Part shown: positions 1 through 12,460 of the stretch, piece by piece
Layout of the letters: every line of letters starts with the position of its first letter
How positions within the stretch are numbered: the first letter of the stretch is position 1
Assembly (NCBI GenBank): GCA_035048485.1
Contig: CM068586.1
Location: 28,662,349 to 28,726,348, forward strand
DNA: 64,000 nt
Source: Pteria penguin
Taxonomy: Eukaryota > Mollusca > Bivalvia > Pterioida > Pteriidae
Direction: 5' to 3'
Program-made: the position numbers and the translations under genes
The notes under the pieces: generated by a model
The model's database searches: none
What the model was told of the DNA's origin: nothing
What the model saw: the letters and a program-made list of their open reading frames with translations, nothing else

Positions 1-651
1 CCACATGATAAAGGCCAACGGGACAGGAATTTGTGGAAAAGATGAAATGTTTTTGTTGTTACATGTAATACTATAATTTTTCAGTTTTAGATTTGAATTA
101 GGATGACTATCAAAGAGTTTAGGTTACAATAGTAGATAGATATGAATTAAATAACGGCTATATCGTATCACAGATTGAAAAAATTTAATATAAGATGGTG
201 GTTTAATAGACTTGGATTTGGATTTTTGTTACCACAGAAGCTGTGGTACTTAATGTACCAAGAAATTCACTTTTAGATACTACATTCATAGTAATTTCTC
301 ATTGAGAGATTGCCAAATCCAATTTTAAATACCCCCAATACGTGGTGTCATTTGATGTCATAAGTAAAGCAATGTTTAGCAAACCGTTTATTTATGATGT
401 AATAATGAAAAAGTGAGCCAACAGGTGAGATGTTGAGCATGTAGGAATCAGTCACTTTGCACAGCGTCCAGTCTGAGCGGTGGAGGTTAATAATCTAAGT
501 TCTCTCGTTTCCTGTTCAAGTAAATATTGTTTCCAGCCAGATGAATAAACTTTTGTCAAACAATAATACATGTATAGAAATAAAAAATCTTTCTTTTTAC
601 ACATGTATTAATATCACTTATGCCTATAATTGTGATGTTTATGTTTTACAG
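1..651. other. Non-coding sequence upstream of the first recognised RPAP2 exon
   Basis: AT-rich sequence with no open reading frame resembling the N-terminal helix of RPAP2. It is probably intron, since the first recognisable exon begins with a spliced AG acceptor in phase 0. The true start codon and first exon(s) of RPAP2 should lie before the window. No repeat family was recognised here. Confidence 0.5.
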
Positions 652-3600
652 GGTCAGCTTATTAAACCTGAACATTATCAAGATATTGTAGAAGAGAGAG
701 CTATCAGTAGACTGTGTGGTTATCCAGTGTGTCCCAACAATATACCAGAGGTATGAAATAAAGTAGAAAGAGTTTTTAATGTCACAAAGATTCAAGATTA
801 ATGTGTATACTGAGTTTTGTATCTTCATTCGGGATCTGTCTGTCTTGACTATTTCTGGAATTTTACCTTGTTTAGAAAAATCTATGTTTATCCATATAAC
901 GGATGCATGGAATAAAGATTATAATTATCAAACCATAATAAGTGAGAAAATTCCTATCTAGATATGAATATTTTTATTCTTACAGCTGCCTAAGCAAAAA
1001 TTTCACATTTCAACAAAGACCAACAAGGTGTATGATATTACTGAGAGGAAGGTAAAATAAACTTTAGTATTTTCAATGTATCTTACAAAATGTAAATCAT
1101 GTTTTACTGGAAAAGCAACCTTGTTGTTTACAGTATTGTTAAATAGACCATAGTGAAGATTAGATCTGTGAGGTAGTAATCACTTTTCTATGCCTTGCAT
1201 TTTCTTGTGCATTTTTATTTTTCATAACTATGTATATCTTCCCGCAATGGGAGAAGACATTAGTTTTGCCATCATCTGTCCGTCTGTCCTTCGGTCACAG
1301 ATCCAGTCTGACCTATATTTTTTGTACCCAAACATCCTGTAACTTTGTTATTTTAAATTTTAATACATGTATGTTGTTGATCATGACCCAAAAGTTTATT
1401 ACCACCTTGACCCAAGGTCATGTGGCCAAGATTAAGGAGACTTTGAACTTCTGTGATGAAATTGTGTCTGGGCTATCAGTGATTTTTTTCTTCAAATCAA
1501 GTCTGTTATAAGGACATTTGCCGATGGAAATTTCAGTGATTTTTCACAAAATTTATCTAATTTTCCCCAACATTGATCTTTTAGCATTATATGAATGAGA
1601 CAAAAAATTCCCAAATTAAAAGGAACAGGCACTTTTGAAAAAAAACCCAAGAAACAAACTTCTGGCTATATTTTTCATACCTTACATCCTATCACTCTTA
1701 TTATTTTAATGTATTGTTGATTTTCACATCACCATAACCCAAGGCCATGTGACAAAAGTCAAGGTAACTTTGACCTTCTATGATGAAATTGATTCTGCAG
1801 ATTGTGTCTGGAATATATCTTTCATGCCATACATCCTATCACTTTCATGTATTGGTATGCTGCTGATCATCATGACCTAAAGGTTTCACAACACCTTGAC
1901 CCAAGGCTGAGGTCACTTTGAACCTAATGATAATATTGCTTCTGCAAATTGGGTCTGGGCTATATCTTTCATGTTGTACATCCTATCACTTTCATGCATT
2001 GGTATGTTGCTGAACATGACCCAAAGGTGGTCAAGGTCACTTTGAACCTAATGATAATATTGCTTCTGCAAATTGTGTCTGGGCTATATCTTTCACACAG
2101 TATAACCTATTACTTTCATATTTATGTAGTGTGTTGTTGACCACGACACAAAATTTTCACATCACCTTGACCCAGATTTGTAGAGGGGGAAAGAGAGAGA
2201 GGGAAGGGGAGGACATCTGTTTTTATTAAAAAAACACATCTAGTTACAACATGTTGTTCATTTTGTAGAATTTTTGTAGCAATCAATGCTACAATGCTTC
2301 CAAGTATTTTATGAAGCAGATTCCTACCTCACCATTATGGATGAGAAGAAAGGAAAAACCCAAGCCTCTAGAACTTATCAGCTTATCCATGACAAGGTAC
2401 CTCTATATAGACTTATTCTTGTTTCTTGTAATCAAAAATCAAAAATATGTTTATGATAAGATATACATATCATATTACACACATGTGAATCAGACTCATT
2501 CTGTCAAAATTAAAAAGGATCATGTTTTGCATTGGGTTTTCACATTTGGATGATATATCAGTTTTAGAGGTTTGAAAGGGAATGTCCTGTTTTAAGCATC
2601 GGTTCCAAAAATTTCGTTTAATTTACACATTTTAGATTTTTTTATTGCTTGTTGATGGATTTGATCTAATTTTCAATTTAAAGGTGTCTTTCACTTAAAA
2701 TTCCTCTAATGTAAGATACCTTAACAAACTTATAATTCTTCTTATTTGTTATTTTGACCTCAATAGGCTTTATTTCTAATGCAGTTTTTATGCTCCTTGA
2801 AAATTTTTAGGGGAGCATGTAGTCGATAATGTGTCAGTCTGTCTGGCTCTCCAAACTTATGTCTCTTAAATAGATCGTTGGAATTTGATCGTACTTCACA
2901 CAATAGTCAATTGGTATATGGATTTTCGAAAACTTGTCAATCAGGGTCATTTCTGAAAGGTCAAGATAACTCAAGAAATAGAAAAAAGGGCATATATCTA
3001 AGTGAAGTTTTAATGAAACATGATCATACTTTACACAAATGTTAATTGCCACTCAGATATGGGCTTTTGAGCAAAGATCATTCAAGGTCACTTTTGAAAG
3101 GTCAAAGTCACTCAGAAAATGGAACTTTAAATATGCAGTGTGAGCAAAAGGGAAGATCTGATCTGAAGATTGAATTTCTGTATAATGTCACTTAGGCTTA
3201 CTTCAGTTATGTTTTCTGGGCTAAGGAGAAAAATCACCACTTAATGTGGGTACACTTGTACACCTTCCTATCTGATCAGAGATTGAAACCCATATCTAGG
3301 GCAGCAATTAAACTGTAGGTAAATGAAATTAAGATTTAACGTGTTACTTTTCATGACAAAATGGCTTTTTTAGGTAATCAACAAAAGTACCTGAAGATTT
3401 ATTTGAAGTTTACAACATAGATAAGAGAAATTTTCACCTCCTCTTGTAATTCTTTATTCTCACTATTTCAGTGGAGCTTGTGGGGTGGAGGTAGTTACCA
3501 AAACAGGTGAGATACAGTCGGAAGTCAATTTCCTGAAAAAGTTAGACAAGATGCAGAACAAAGAATCGAAAAAACAAGAAAACATTGATCCAGAGAGTTT

Positions 3601-6600
3601 AAACAAAGAATCGCAAAAACAAGAAAACATTGATCCAGAGAGTTTGAAAATGGATCAGTTATCTATATCCTGTGAAGAGGAGGGATTTGATTATAGTGGT
3701 AGTGTTGACATGAGTACCAAACGGTTAAAAGGTCAACAGACAAAAAGTGAATGTGGTGTCACAGGTAGTGAAGGGAGACAATTAGAAAATCAGTCAAAAA
3801 TGAATCATTTAATGCAATTATTAGATAAAAGAAAACATTTGCTTGGGAAAATGGCTCAAATTGAGACTGTTTCAACTAAGAAGAGTAGTGATAGAGGAAA
3901 AGTATCATGTACTGAAAATCTTGAAGTATGTATAAAAAATGTGTCTGAAAAGTTAGATCTCCAGTCCCAGTGTGAAAAGGAAAAGCAGCAAGCAGATGCA
4001 AGGACTCCTGATGATTGTGTAGTGGCAAAGAGTTCAGTTAGAGAAAATACCATCAATCAAACAGTAGAAAAGGTTACTGAACATGAACAAAGTGTTAAAG
4101 GGAGTAAGCAAGGCAATGCAAACATTATAAATCCTATAGAAGAAACAGTTGCTGAACATGATATCAAAAGAAGTAAACAAAGTAAAAAACATTTCACAAT
4201 TATTCAACTTATTTGTCAGTCAATAAATCCATGGATTACCAGAGAAACACAACAATATCTAGGTGTGCTTGGAAATAAAATGGAAAATGAAGAAAAGGAA
4301 CCAAAATCAAATCTTGAATTGGAAGAAAAATATCAACAATTGTGTAAGAGATTAGCTAATGAGGAAATGGAAATAGACATGATAGGTGAGTAATAATACA
4401 TGTATCAGGGTACAGATGCCAGAGATGGCAACAAAAGTGTATTGTTTGCAGTCTTTCTACATGAAGCATGTTTATATATACATGAAGTTATATTTGATAA
4501 TGGAAAGGATTGAATCCAGTTTTGTAGGAATGTATTTTAGAAATGGAGTGTTATTTTCAGTGGCTTTTTTTGATATATACTTTAGCATTTAGGAGATAAC
4601 TGGCTGTATTTTCAATTTTCAGCATTTAATTGGTAATTTACTTGTCACAAATTGAGTTTTTGGACAATGCAGGGTCAAAATACTCAATTTGCAACCTTAA
4701 ATTCTGATGCAAACTATGTACTCATTGCACATTAGAAATCTACAAGTCAAACAGCTGATTGTACAGATTTACTTATACACACGTATTACAAAGTACCATG
4801 CATTTTGCAGTCACATATTGAAGCTATGTGAACATGATGAATAACTAAAATGTATGTTTATGTTAGAACTATTCTATAATATGTGCTGCAACCAGCTGCA
4901 AATTTCATTATAAAATGTACATTGTGTTGGATCTACTAGATCTGGACCCAGCAAAATCTGTCATATTGTTTACATTCTCTGTATTGTGTAAGAGTACAAA
5001 TTTACACTGGCGGCATGTATTGGAGTGTTTACAGGCATCAAATTTCCTCTCATTATCAATAAGAATTTATATATATGTTACATTAGAATCACTTATTAAG
5101 ACCTAAAATGTAGTGATATAAATATTTTCTGATGTAGCAGAGATGCTGAAAAGTTTTCTTACATGTCAGTCATTGTCAGTGATTTTTAAAATTGTGTCAG
5201 TCAGGACAATGCAATATATAGAAACAGTTCCAGAATTTTGTCAGTCCAAATGAAATTTTGTCAGTCACAACATTTGGACTGACACATTTCAGCATCACTG
5301 CATAATGTAGATATTCCTAACTTAATGGTATGAGATTGGCTGGAATGATGATTGTCATTCTGTTCTTGTCTTGAGTCCTTGTTTGGCCATATAGGAGGCA
5401 GGTCCACCACCATACACATATAGATGAAACAGTCCTGGTGTGGTATTATCAAACAATAGGAAATCCAAAATACATATATATGTGAGAGCCACTTATTGAA
5501 AGTGGACCTATGTTCTGTTTCACATTTTAATATTCCAGATATGGTTTTCATATTTTTATGCTCCCGGATCAATAGATCGGGGGCATATTGTTTTTGTCTG
5601 GTCTGTATGTGTGTTTGTTTGTCTGTCTTTCTGTTCGTTTATCTGTCTGTCTGACAACTTTAACCTTAGCTATAACTTTTGAATCGTGAAGGATAGAGAC
5701 TTCATATTTCACATGCGTACTCTACTAATGAAGCCCTTTTAAATAACACAAGGTTTATGACCCTTTTTTTGTCCTGTCTGCCTATCTGTTTGTCTGTCTC
5801 TTTGTTTATCTGATGTCAGCTTTAACCTTAGCCATAACTTTAAGCCATGAAGGATAGAGACTTAATATTTGACATTCCTACTCAACTAATGAAGTCCTTT
5901 CAAATGACACCAAGGTTGATGAGCTGGACAATGACCTTCATGCTAAAAATAACTTTTTTTGACTTTGTTGCCACCAGTGGCATAGTATTTCACAAACACA
6001 TCTTGTTAAAGTGCATCTTATGTTCACAATGTTTATAATGTTCAGATGTGTTCAAATATTTAGGAGAGACATCCATAGAAAATGAACCTAGTGCTCCCCT
6101 TCAGCCACTTCCAGATTATACTCAGCTTAAGACAGAAACAGAAGATTTTGCTGTTAAAGTTCGACAGTTCTTTGGTGATAAAAGAGGACAGAAAGAAACA
6201 GTAAGGGATATATGGAGTACTGGTATATCAGAATGATAAAAACATGAAGGCAAATGATAAGAAAAAATTTCATATGTTTAGAATAGTTACAATCGTTGAC
6301 GATTATTCTTTTATTAGAATTAAATGAGGAACCTCAACAGTTAAGTTGGCAAAACACAAAGCCAAAACTCACTGTTTCTTTGAATCTTTGCTCTAGTTTA
6401 GGTTTGATCTATAATGGGAAGGTCTGCATATTGCTGAAGATTGGGGGTTTTCCTACTTACAGATTTCCTTCCCTACTAAAGCCCAGTTATCACCATACAT
6501 GTGAAGTTATTTAAGGAATGTCTTATTGTCTGTGTTCATGGAAAATGAAGCCAGCATAAATATTTTGTAATCTACAAATCAATTTTTCATTCCTTAAGCA

Positions 6601-9600
6601 CTTTCATTCCTGAAATAAATCTGAATTGTAAGCTGACAATTTGTTTAATTCTCCTATTCTTATTTTCAAAGCTTTACATGTATGTATTAGCTCTGGCCAT
6701 CAATTACGTCATTATTGTGCATACATGTATGCCATTGGTAGCGTTCAAGGAAAATAAACTCCACTATCCTCTGTATTACTATAGTTTATTTAGAGAAATC
6801 TGTTGAAAATGAAAATGTGTCAGAATGGCAATAAATAAAAGTAATCGAACAGCAAAAATGAGCAAGACTAGAAACAAGAACAACCAATACTAGATTGCTG
6901 TAAGTTTACATTGTATATATGAATTTTCATAATAAACAGTCAGGAATTCACTGAAAATCTGAATGTTGTTTTAAAAAATAGTTTGAATTAATTGCAATCT
7001 TATATTGGGACTTTCCTACTTATTCCTTATATGATTTAGGGTCCTGTGAAATTAGAAGATCATGATTTGTGTCTAGTTCGGAATTCTAAGCATCAGCATT
7101 CTGATCATGCTGATGAAGTCAATATGAAGATATCTTATTCTGTAACAAGGTAGTCTTTTGCATTGGCTTCATGAAACAGTTGAGCCAGCATAGTTGAGTA
7201 TGTAGTGTGCTTGGTTAATGGCTCAATTGTCTTTGGATCAAGCCCATGAGGTAGCTTGTTGGTGTCCTACCTTTAAATGAGACACCTAAAACCAAGGCGG
7301 ACAAAAAGTCCAATACTGCTTGTGATGGACCCATTGTATAATTTTGAATTTCTGTGCAATGCATTAAGCAAATGTCATCACCATGTTAGTTAAATAATCT
7401 TAGGGTAATGTGAAAACAGAATGCATACAAATTAATGGTCAAATCATTTCACAAGCTGTTCATGGATAATTACTTTGCACCAATTTTACTTCCTATACTC
7501 ACAATATTTGTAGGAAATTCTGTCTCTGTCTCTGGAAATGATAAAATCACGTAGAAAAAGTTTATTTTTTTTTTTTATTTTTGATGGAAATTAATTCACA
7601 TTAATGTAGGAATATTTGGCAAATCATAATCCATAATTTCACAATTCAAGAACAATTACGTAAGTAAAACAATTTGTTTTTGTAAACACACTTGCTATTC
7701 AATAAATTTCCCATCTTTGTTTAATCTTTTCTTTCATGCTTCTTACTAGTTTTGTCTTACCCAGTAAGTGAAATCATTGGTTCCGCAGTGCAGGCTGTGA
7801 GCGATAGTTTATAGATTGTTGATGAGTAAAAATGTTTACAAAAATATTGGTGTTACATCATCGGGACGCTTATAATGCTTGTATTTCTGTTAAGTAGTGA
7901 ATACTATTTACAGGATAAACTATGATGCTTGTACTACTAAGTACTGAAAACTGTTTACAGGATACACGAGATGGACCTGCTGTATACTTACCTACACTTG
8001 ACAATCATAACCAGATGCTGATTCGTCAAAATATTGTCATGGAAAAGTTAAATAAAATGTAAGTGCTAGTGTAATCATCAAAATTAAAGTTAATCAGTTT
8101 TAAGGCGTCTATCTGATCCCCAAGGTGTGAAGTAGAGAAAAGTCAGATTTCTGCTGGATTCACACCAGCTCATCTTAAGTTAACTTTCCAGATGAAGACA
8201 TTGTGGCCTTTAAGTATATCTGAAATCAAATTGCCATGGTGAGGTCCAAACTAAAGATCTTTGCTCTACTAGCACAACACAGGTACTCAGTGAGCCTCAC
8301 TTTTCATACTGACAGTCTTGCAAAACTGTAAAATAGAAAGTCATCTTCCTGTCTTTATATAAAATTTGATTTGAATGTGATTTATGGTACTTGTTATCAT
8401 CTAGAGACCTGAGTTGTGACAGAATGACAGAATGTTAGGGTACTCGCCTACAATGCTGAAAGGGAGGTAATAAATGTTTGTCCTCAAAAGAATAGTTCCC
8501 ACTATTTAGAAAGCTGGTGTAGCCTACTAGATGAGGTACTTGGCTTGTTACTGGGATGCCCATGGTTCACTCCCGCCATGGGTGCACCGGTGTCCTATTT
8601 TTTGGATGAGACTGTAAATCGAGGTCCCATGTTTTTGTAGTTTTGGCACTTAAAACATTCCTTTTTGCTTCTTTAGGGTCTTTTGCAAAGGTATAAATTT
8701 CTATGCGATGCATCAGGCAGATACTGTCACCATATACATGAAGTAATTGTGTGACATAAAACGATAAGTCAATCAGTCAATCCCATTCTTTAGATAGAAA
8801 AAGAGAAAACATTTACCTGATCTCAAATAATTGCTTATAATTTTTGATTTTCTTATTGATACAAATTCTTTCCCCAGGATGCCAGAGCTGTTATCACCCC
8901 TCCATCTATCTGTACAGCAGGTGTTTACAGAGTTACGGCAACTTGTAGCAACGTTTAAGTAAGTGCTAGCAAAACTTTAACATGAATGACTTTTTATATA
9001 ATGAGAGTTAGTCATTCATACACAATAGTTAATGAGTCCTTAAGTGTCATGCTTGTTGACATGTATGATAAATTTGCATGGTTTTCGTAAATGACAAACA
9101 TGCATTTGATTGTCATCACAAAATATGAATTTGTTGACATTATTTTTAAAGCATATATATTCACTGAAAGAGATATCAACATAATTTTAAATAACATTTT
9201 GTTCAGTTATTTGATCATATTTCTCTCCTACATGTATAATCAATGGTTATATCTTGTTCCCTTTGCTTTCGTCTGTTAGTAATGATATTTTGCTCAGTTA
9301 TCCTGATTACAATAACGGGATTTTACTTTCAGTTTAAGCAGTAAAAACATTCTATTCAAACCTGCAGAATGGATCATTATTTGTTTACTTCTTCTGAAAA
9401 TGTAAGTAAATGTAAATGATGTAAATGCATTGTTTACAAACATGAAAATTAAAGTGGGAGATTCAAATGTAATCTTTGTTCTTGGCAATGTTGGATCAAA
9501 AGTTATAATTTAATGCTCTTGTCATTGAAAATGGAAAGAGGTCGTTTAGTGTTACCCACTTCCATATGTTCCTTCGGATGTGGTTTACTCCTCATAATTT

Positions 9601-10745
9601 TAGAATACTTTGATGGATTCAGATGATATATTGTAAGTGTATTGGAACATTAAATATCTACATTTATATTCACTTATTTTGCGCAATCTTCTCTTGACTT
9701 GTGGCCTTTTCTAGACTTAGAAACCATGAAAAATTGGGTTTCTGCACCATAGCTTTTAAAATAACTTTTAAAATTTTGGTGTACATTTGTTGATTTCATA
9801 AAGTCTCAATGGTATTAAAGAATATTTTGTGAACAAGTTGAATGATTTTATTTAGCAGAATTACTGTTCTTTATAGATTATTATCTGGAAGAGTTTTAAA
9901 ACTCCTGAAAATGTGAGTTTATGACATTGTTTTTTGGAACAAGAGGCTGATTAAAATGAAGTCTGTTATACATGCCAATTTCTACAGTTTGACAGTTGTA
10001 GGTACAATTAAGCAAGGACTTCTATAACATAATTGAGATAGACAATGCAAACACTTGAATGTTTCTGATCATTTTCTTAGTAATAGAGTGAAATAAAATT
10101 TGGCTTTTTGTTGTAGTATGAGTAGAAGCATTTCAAGTGCCAACTGATTCCCTTGATATTTTGCTGAGTTATGGCCCTATGATTTGCATAGATTTTAAGA
10201 TTTTCTAATTTCGTCCCATTGAGGGCACTTGCGTTGCTCTGACATATCTAATTTTTATTGAAGATGCTTTTAGTAAGTTCTTGTGCTACAGTGTTGATGG
10301 AAATAAGTTTTTATGCCCCTGTATTGATAGATCGAGGGCATATTGTTTTTTTCCTGTCTGTTTGTTTGTCTGTCTGTTGTCAAATTTAACCTTGGCCATA
10401 ACTTTTGAACCGTGAGGGACAGAGATGTCATATTTCACATGCATACTCAACTAATGAAGCCCTTTCAATTGACACCAAGGTCAATGACCTTTTAACCTTG
10501 ACAATGAGCTTCACGCTAAAAATAACTTTTTGGGCTTTGGTGCCGCCAGGGGCATTAGTGTTTCACAAACACAACTTGTTTTTTTTTTTTATTTCAGGCT
10601 ATCCAGAAAAGAACTTTCTATAGCATGTGCCTTTTTAAATCCCTCTGCAGTTCGTCATTTCTCTACTTTGTTACAAGGTGTAGGAGATAACTTAGAGAAT
10701 TTAGACAATTACGTGTCGGACTTGCTGCAACCCTTAATGACATAG
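652..10745 (+). CDS. RPAP2: RPAP2: RNA polymerase II-associated protein 2 / Rtr1-family CTD phosphatase, 5' partial
   Basis: Members of this family bind RNA polymerase II, act on Ser5-phosphorylated CTD and take part in polymerase assembly and nuclear import. Exons with agreeing phases: 652-750, 986-1051, 2269-2396, 3472-4385, 6046-6200, (7040-7141 uncertain), 7961-8058, 8878-8958, 9333-9401, 10598-10745. They give about 585 residues without the uncertain exon. The Rtr1 zinc fold is visible as RLCGYPVC in exon 1 and NFCSNQCY in exon 3, joined by KTNKVYDITERK in exon 2, which is nearly identical to the vertebrate protein. Exon 4 is a long, Lys/Glu/Ser-rich, probably disordered linker. The C-terminal helical domain contains FKPAEWIIICLLLLKM, matching the human HKPAEW region. 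The stop is TAG at 10743-10745. The N-terminus is missing because it lies outside the window. The gene is convergent with WDR47. Its introns carry SINEs and other mollusc-type repeats. Confidence 0.93.
1230..2170. repeat. Diverged tandem repeat of 'acccaaggtca' type in RPAP2 intron
   Basis: Units of about 120-150 bp recur, each with 'catgacccaaaggt', 'caaggtcactttgaac', 'attgcttctgcaaattg' and 'ctgggctatatctttcat'. The last two units (about 1843-1990 and 1991-2110) are the most alike. It resembles the 'gaccttgacc' repeats seen elsewhere in this window. Confidence 0.7.
2785..3115. repeat. Interspersed repeat beginning 'tatgctccttgaaaa'
   Basis: An opening 'atgctcc...ggggagcat' inverted motif is followed by text describing one repeat family: 'gtctgtctgg', 'tcgtacttcacaca', 'aaggtcacttttgaaagg'. 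This is the general style of the 'tgctccc...gggagcat' elements at 5560 and 10311 and is probably an older copy or sister family. No coding potential. Confidence 0.5.
3472..4385 (+). CDS. RPAP2: RPAP2 exon 4: long low-complexity linker exon
   Basis: This 914-nt exon is by far the largest of the gene. It opens with the acceptor at 3470-3471 in phase 2 and ends at a GTGAGT donor. It encodes about 305 residues rich in Lys, Glu, Gln and Ser, typical of the unconserved middle of RPAP2. A 45-bp perfect-length tandem duplication (3557-3601 and 3602-3646) gives two copies of a 15-residue unit NKES(K/Q)KQENIDPESL. No catalytic motif is present; assignment rests on position and phase between conserved exons. 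Confidence 0.85.
5560..6010 (+). repeat. Mollusc-type interspersed repeat ('tgctcccggatcaatagatc' family), two partial units
   Basis: It begins with a 'gctccc...gggggcat' stem and runs through 'gtttgtctgtct', 'ttaaccttagc(t/c)ataactt', 'atactc(t/a)actaatgaag' and 'tttgccaccagtggcatagt', ending in 'tttcacaaacaca'. The core occurs twice (about 5620-5760 and 5770-5960). The same family is at 10311-10583. Its 3' end lies 40 nt before the splice acceptor of RPAP2 exon 6046-6200. Confidence 0.75.
7040..7141 (+). CDS. RPAP2: Possible extra RPAP2 exon
   Basis: An AG acceptor at 7038-7039 is followed by an open phase-0 stretch. Using the weak donor GTAACA at 7142 gives 102 nt (34 codons) that would join neighbours without changing frame. 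Using the stronger-looking donor at 7150 would break the frame of the next exon at 7961. The encoded peptide is not conserved, so this may be intron. Confidence 0.35.
7165..7410 (+). repeat. Degenerate tRNA-derived SINE, same family as 8508 and 20521
   Basis: A head resembling a tRNA ('gtgtgcttggttaatggctcaa', 'ggatcaagccc') is followed by the family body ('ggtgtcctacctttaaatgagac', 'caatgcattaagcaaatgtcatcaccat'). It is the most diverged of the copies in this window. Confidence 0.5.
8508..8790 (+). repeat. tRNA-derived SINE in RPAP2 intron
   Basis: A tRNA-like head ('tagatgaggtacttggcttg', 'atggttcactcccgcc' as B box) is followed by the shared body 'ggtgtcctattttttggatgagac', 'aaaggtataaatttctatgcgatg' and 'catcaggcagatac', with a simple tail 'aagtcaatcagtcaatc'. 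Copies of the same family lie at 20521, 59251 and, reversed, at 44205. Confidence 0.75.
10311..10583 (+). repeat. Mollusc-type interspersed repeat abutting the last RPAP2 exon
   Basis: This is a second copy of the family at 5560: 'tgcccctgtattgatagatc', 'gtctgtttgtttgtctgtct', 'ataacttttgaaccgtgagg', 'gccgccaggggcattagtg', 'tttcacaaacaca'. It ends against a T11 run that forms the polypyrimidine tract of the acceptor at 10596-10597. Confidence 0.75.
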
Positions 10746-10927
10746 CTTAAGTGATCATGTGATGTCTGTCATGTGTACAGTGCATCCATACAAAACATCC
10801 TGTCTTCGCTACGATACATGTACTGGTATTATAGGTGGATGTCTGAACATGTGTGCAATGCATTTTTAGAGGACATGTTCTCTTTCTTATACTTTTGTGT
10901 TTTATTGTATGTCTCCATCTGTACAAT

Positions 10928-11359
10928 CAGGGTTCGCACAGACTATGAAAAGTGCTTGAATTTTCACATAGTCCTTGAAAAGTGATTGAAGTTACAAAAA
11001 ATACAAAAAGTCCTTGAAAAGTGCTTGAATTTCTATTAAAATGAGCTTGATTTTTTTTTTTTTTAAGAGTGCTTGAATTTTTTTAAAACGTCGAACTCCT
11101 GTAAAATAGTACAATGTAATGTTACAAATTGAATCGGTTTGTATTGCTTAATAAACATACCATAAATGTCATGGTGATCGAGATGCTTTGTTTATATCCC
11201 ATGTTAGTACTATCAATCAAGCGTCTCGATGACTCTACATTGGCACAATGCACATGCCTCCAGTGACCGTGTTCAAGGTCATCTCATTGTGCAAAAAGAT
11301 CTTGAAAAATTGCTAGAAAAGTGCTTGAATTTCATTTCTCACAAGCTGTATGAACCTTG
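10928..11359. mobile_element. Possible hAT-like non-autonomous element
   Basis: The left end 'cagggttcgcacagact' and the reverse complement of the right end 'caaggttcatacagct' match as imperfect terminal inverted repeats of about 16 bp. The interior repeats 'cttgaaaagtgcttgaattt' at both ends. 'CAGGGTTC' termini are usual in hAT-like repeats. No convincing 8-bp target duplication was found, so the class is tentative. Confidence 0.45.
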
Positions 11360-11397
11360 GCAATGAGTCTATAAAAGATGAAGAACATGTTATAAAG

Positions 11398-11403
11398 AAT
11401 AAA
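11398..11403 (+). terminator. Candidate poly(A) signal of RPAP2
   Basis: AATAAA about 650 nt after the RPAP2 stop codon. An alternative AATAAA lies at 11150-11155, inside the possible hAT-like element. Confidence 0.35.
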
Positions 11404-12460
11404 TTCAACTTTCATATATACATGTATACCTTTGTTATTTTTGCAAGATTAACATCTAGTCAGTAGTAGTAGTGACCACCTTTCCTCAGATTGACCTCTG
11501 CACCCTACAATATTGCCATTCTATTTAGATGAGGCAAAACTAGGTACCTAGACAACACAAGTTTTATCATATCTTTAGATGTATTTTATCCAAGGCTGCA
11601 TCTTTATTTGTAAATAATTACTGAACACTGCATAAAATACAAGAAATAATAAGAACGACAACCACTGAATGATGAGAATTACATACCATGATTTAGTAAA
11701 CTCCATTATGTCACTATTAAATGATACTTTATACTAACAAGATGAGTTTTTAAAGTTCATTGAAGGTTGACCTTGACCTAGTATTTAATACTTTCTAATT
11801 GCTTTATTGGTCAAGGTTAAGTGTAATCCTGCCATCTGTAGTGAGGAGATCATTCATTACAAGAGTCTTTGTCTATTGATGTTGCAGCGTTCCATTTAAA
11901 TCATTAATTTTGGAACTTTGAAGATTAGTAACTTAGAGGCAACTCTGTATTCTGTTTAATTCTCCTACAATTACAGTTTTGAAATAGCAGGTAAAACCCC
12001 ACTAGAGGTCTTTTTCATAAGTTTCATTAAACACTAGAACAAGTTTTTAAGTCATTTTAGAAATTACATTGAAAAAAAAATTCTGCATACCAGGTATTTT
12101 TACACATTTTTGCATCATTGTCTGGATTCATTCAAATAGAGAAGTAACGTGGGGTTCATTTAAGGTCTTTCATTAAAATAGATTCTAAGTATTTCAAGAG
12201 TTCTTTGAAAGTTTTATTTCAAAAATTCTTTTTCTTGATGTTTTGTGAATTGTTCATTTGAACTAGCAAAAGCATGCTTAAGGTTGCTGTTTCGAATTTT
12301 AAATTTATATGTCAGTTGTGTGGGGAAGGGTGTTGTCCCATACATTGATGAACAGAACAGCATTCTCATTCTGTTTTTTCCTTGAAAGTTGAAACTGAAC
12401 TGATGATAGAGGTACTCATTTTAAGAAAGCAGACAACAACAAGGTGTTATATTGAAAGCT

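Larger units (their letters stand above)
10746..12460. other. RPAP2 3' UTR and intergenic sequence between convergent genes
   Basis: No coding exon was recognised. The RPAP2 3' UTR should begin here, with candidate AATAAA signals at 11150 and 11398. A probable DNA-transposon fragment occupies about 10928-11359. The rest is AT-rich and without recognised structure. Confidence 0.5.

Noticed and set aside
3856..4056. Minus-strand frame opposite RPAP2 exon 4
   Set aside because: Shadow of the conserved plus-strand coding exon.
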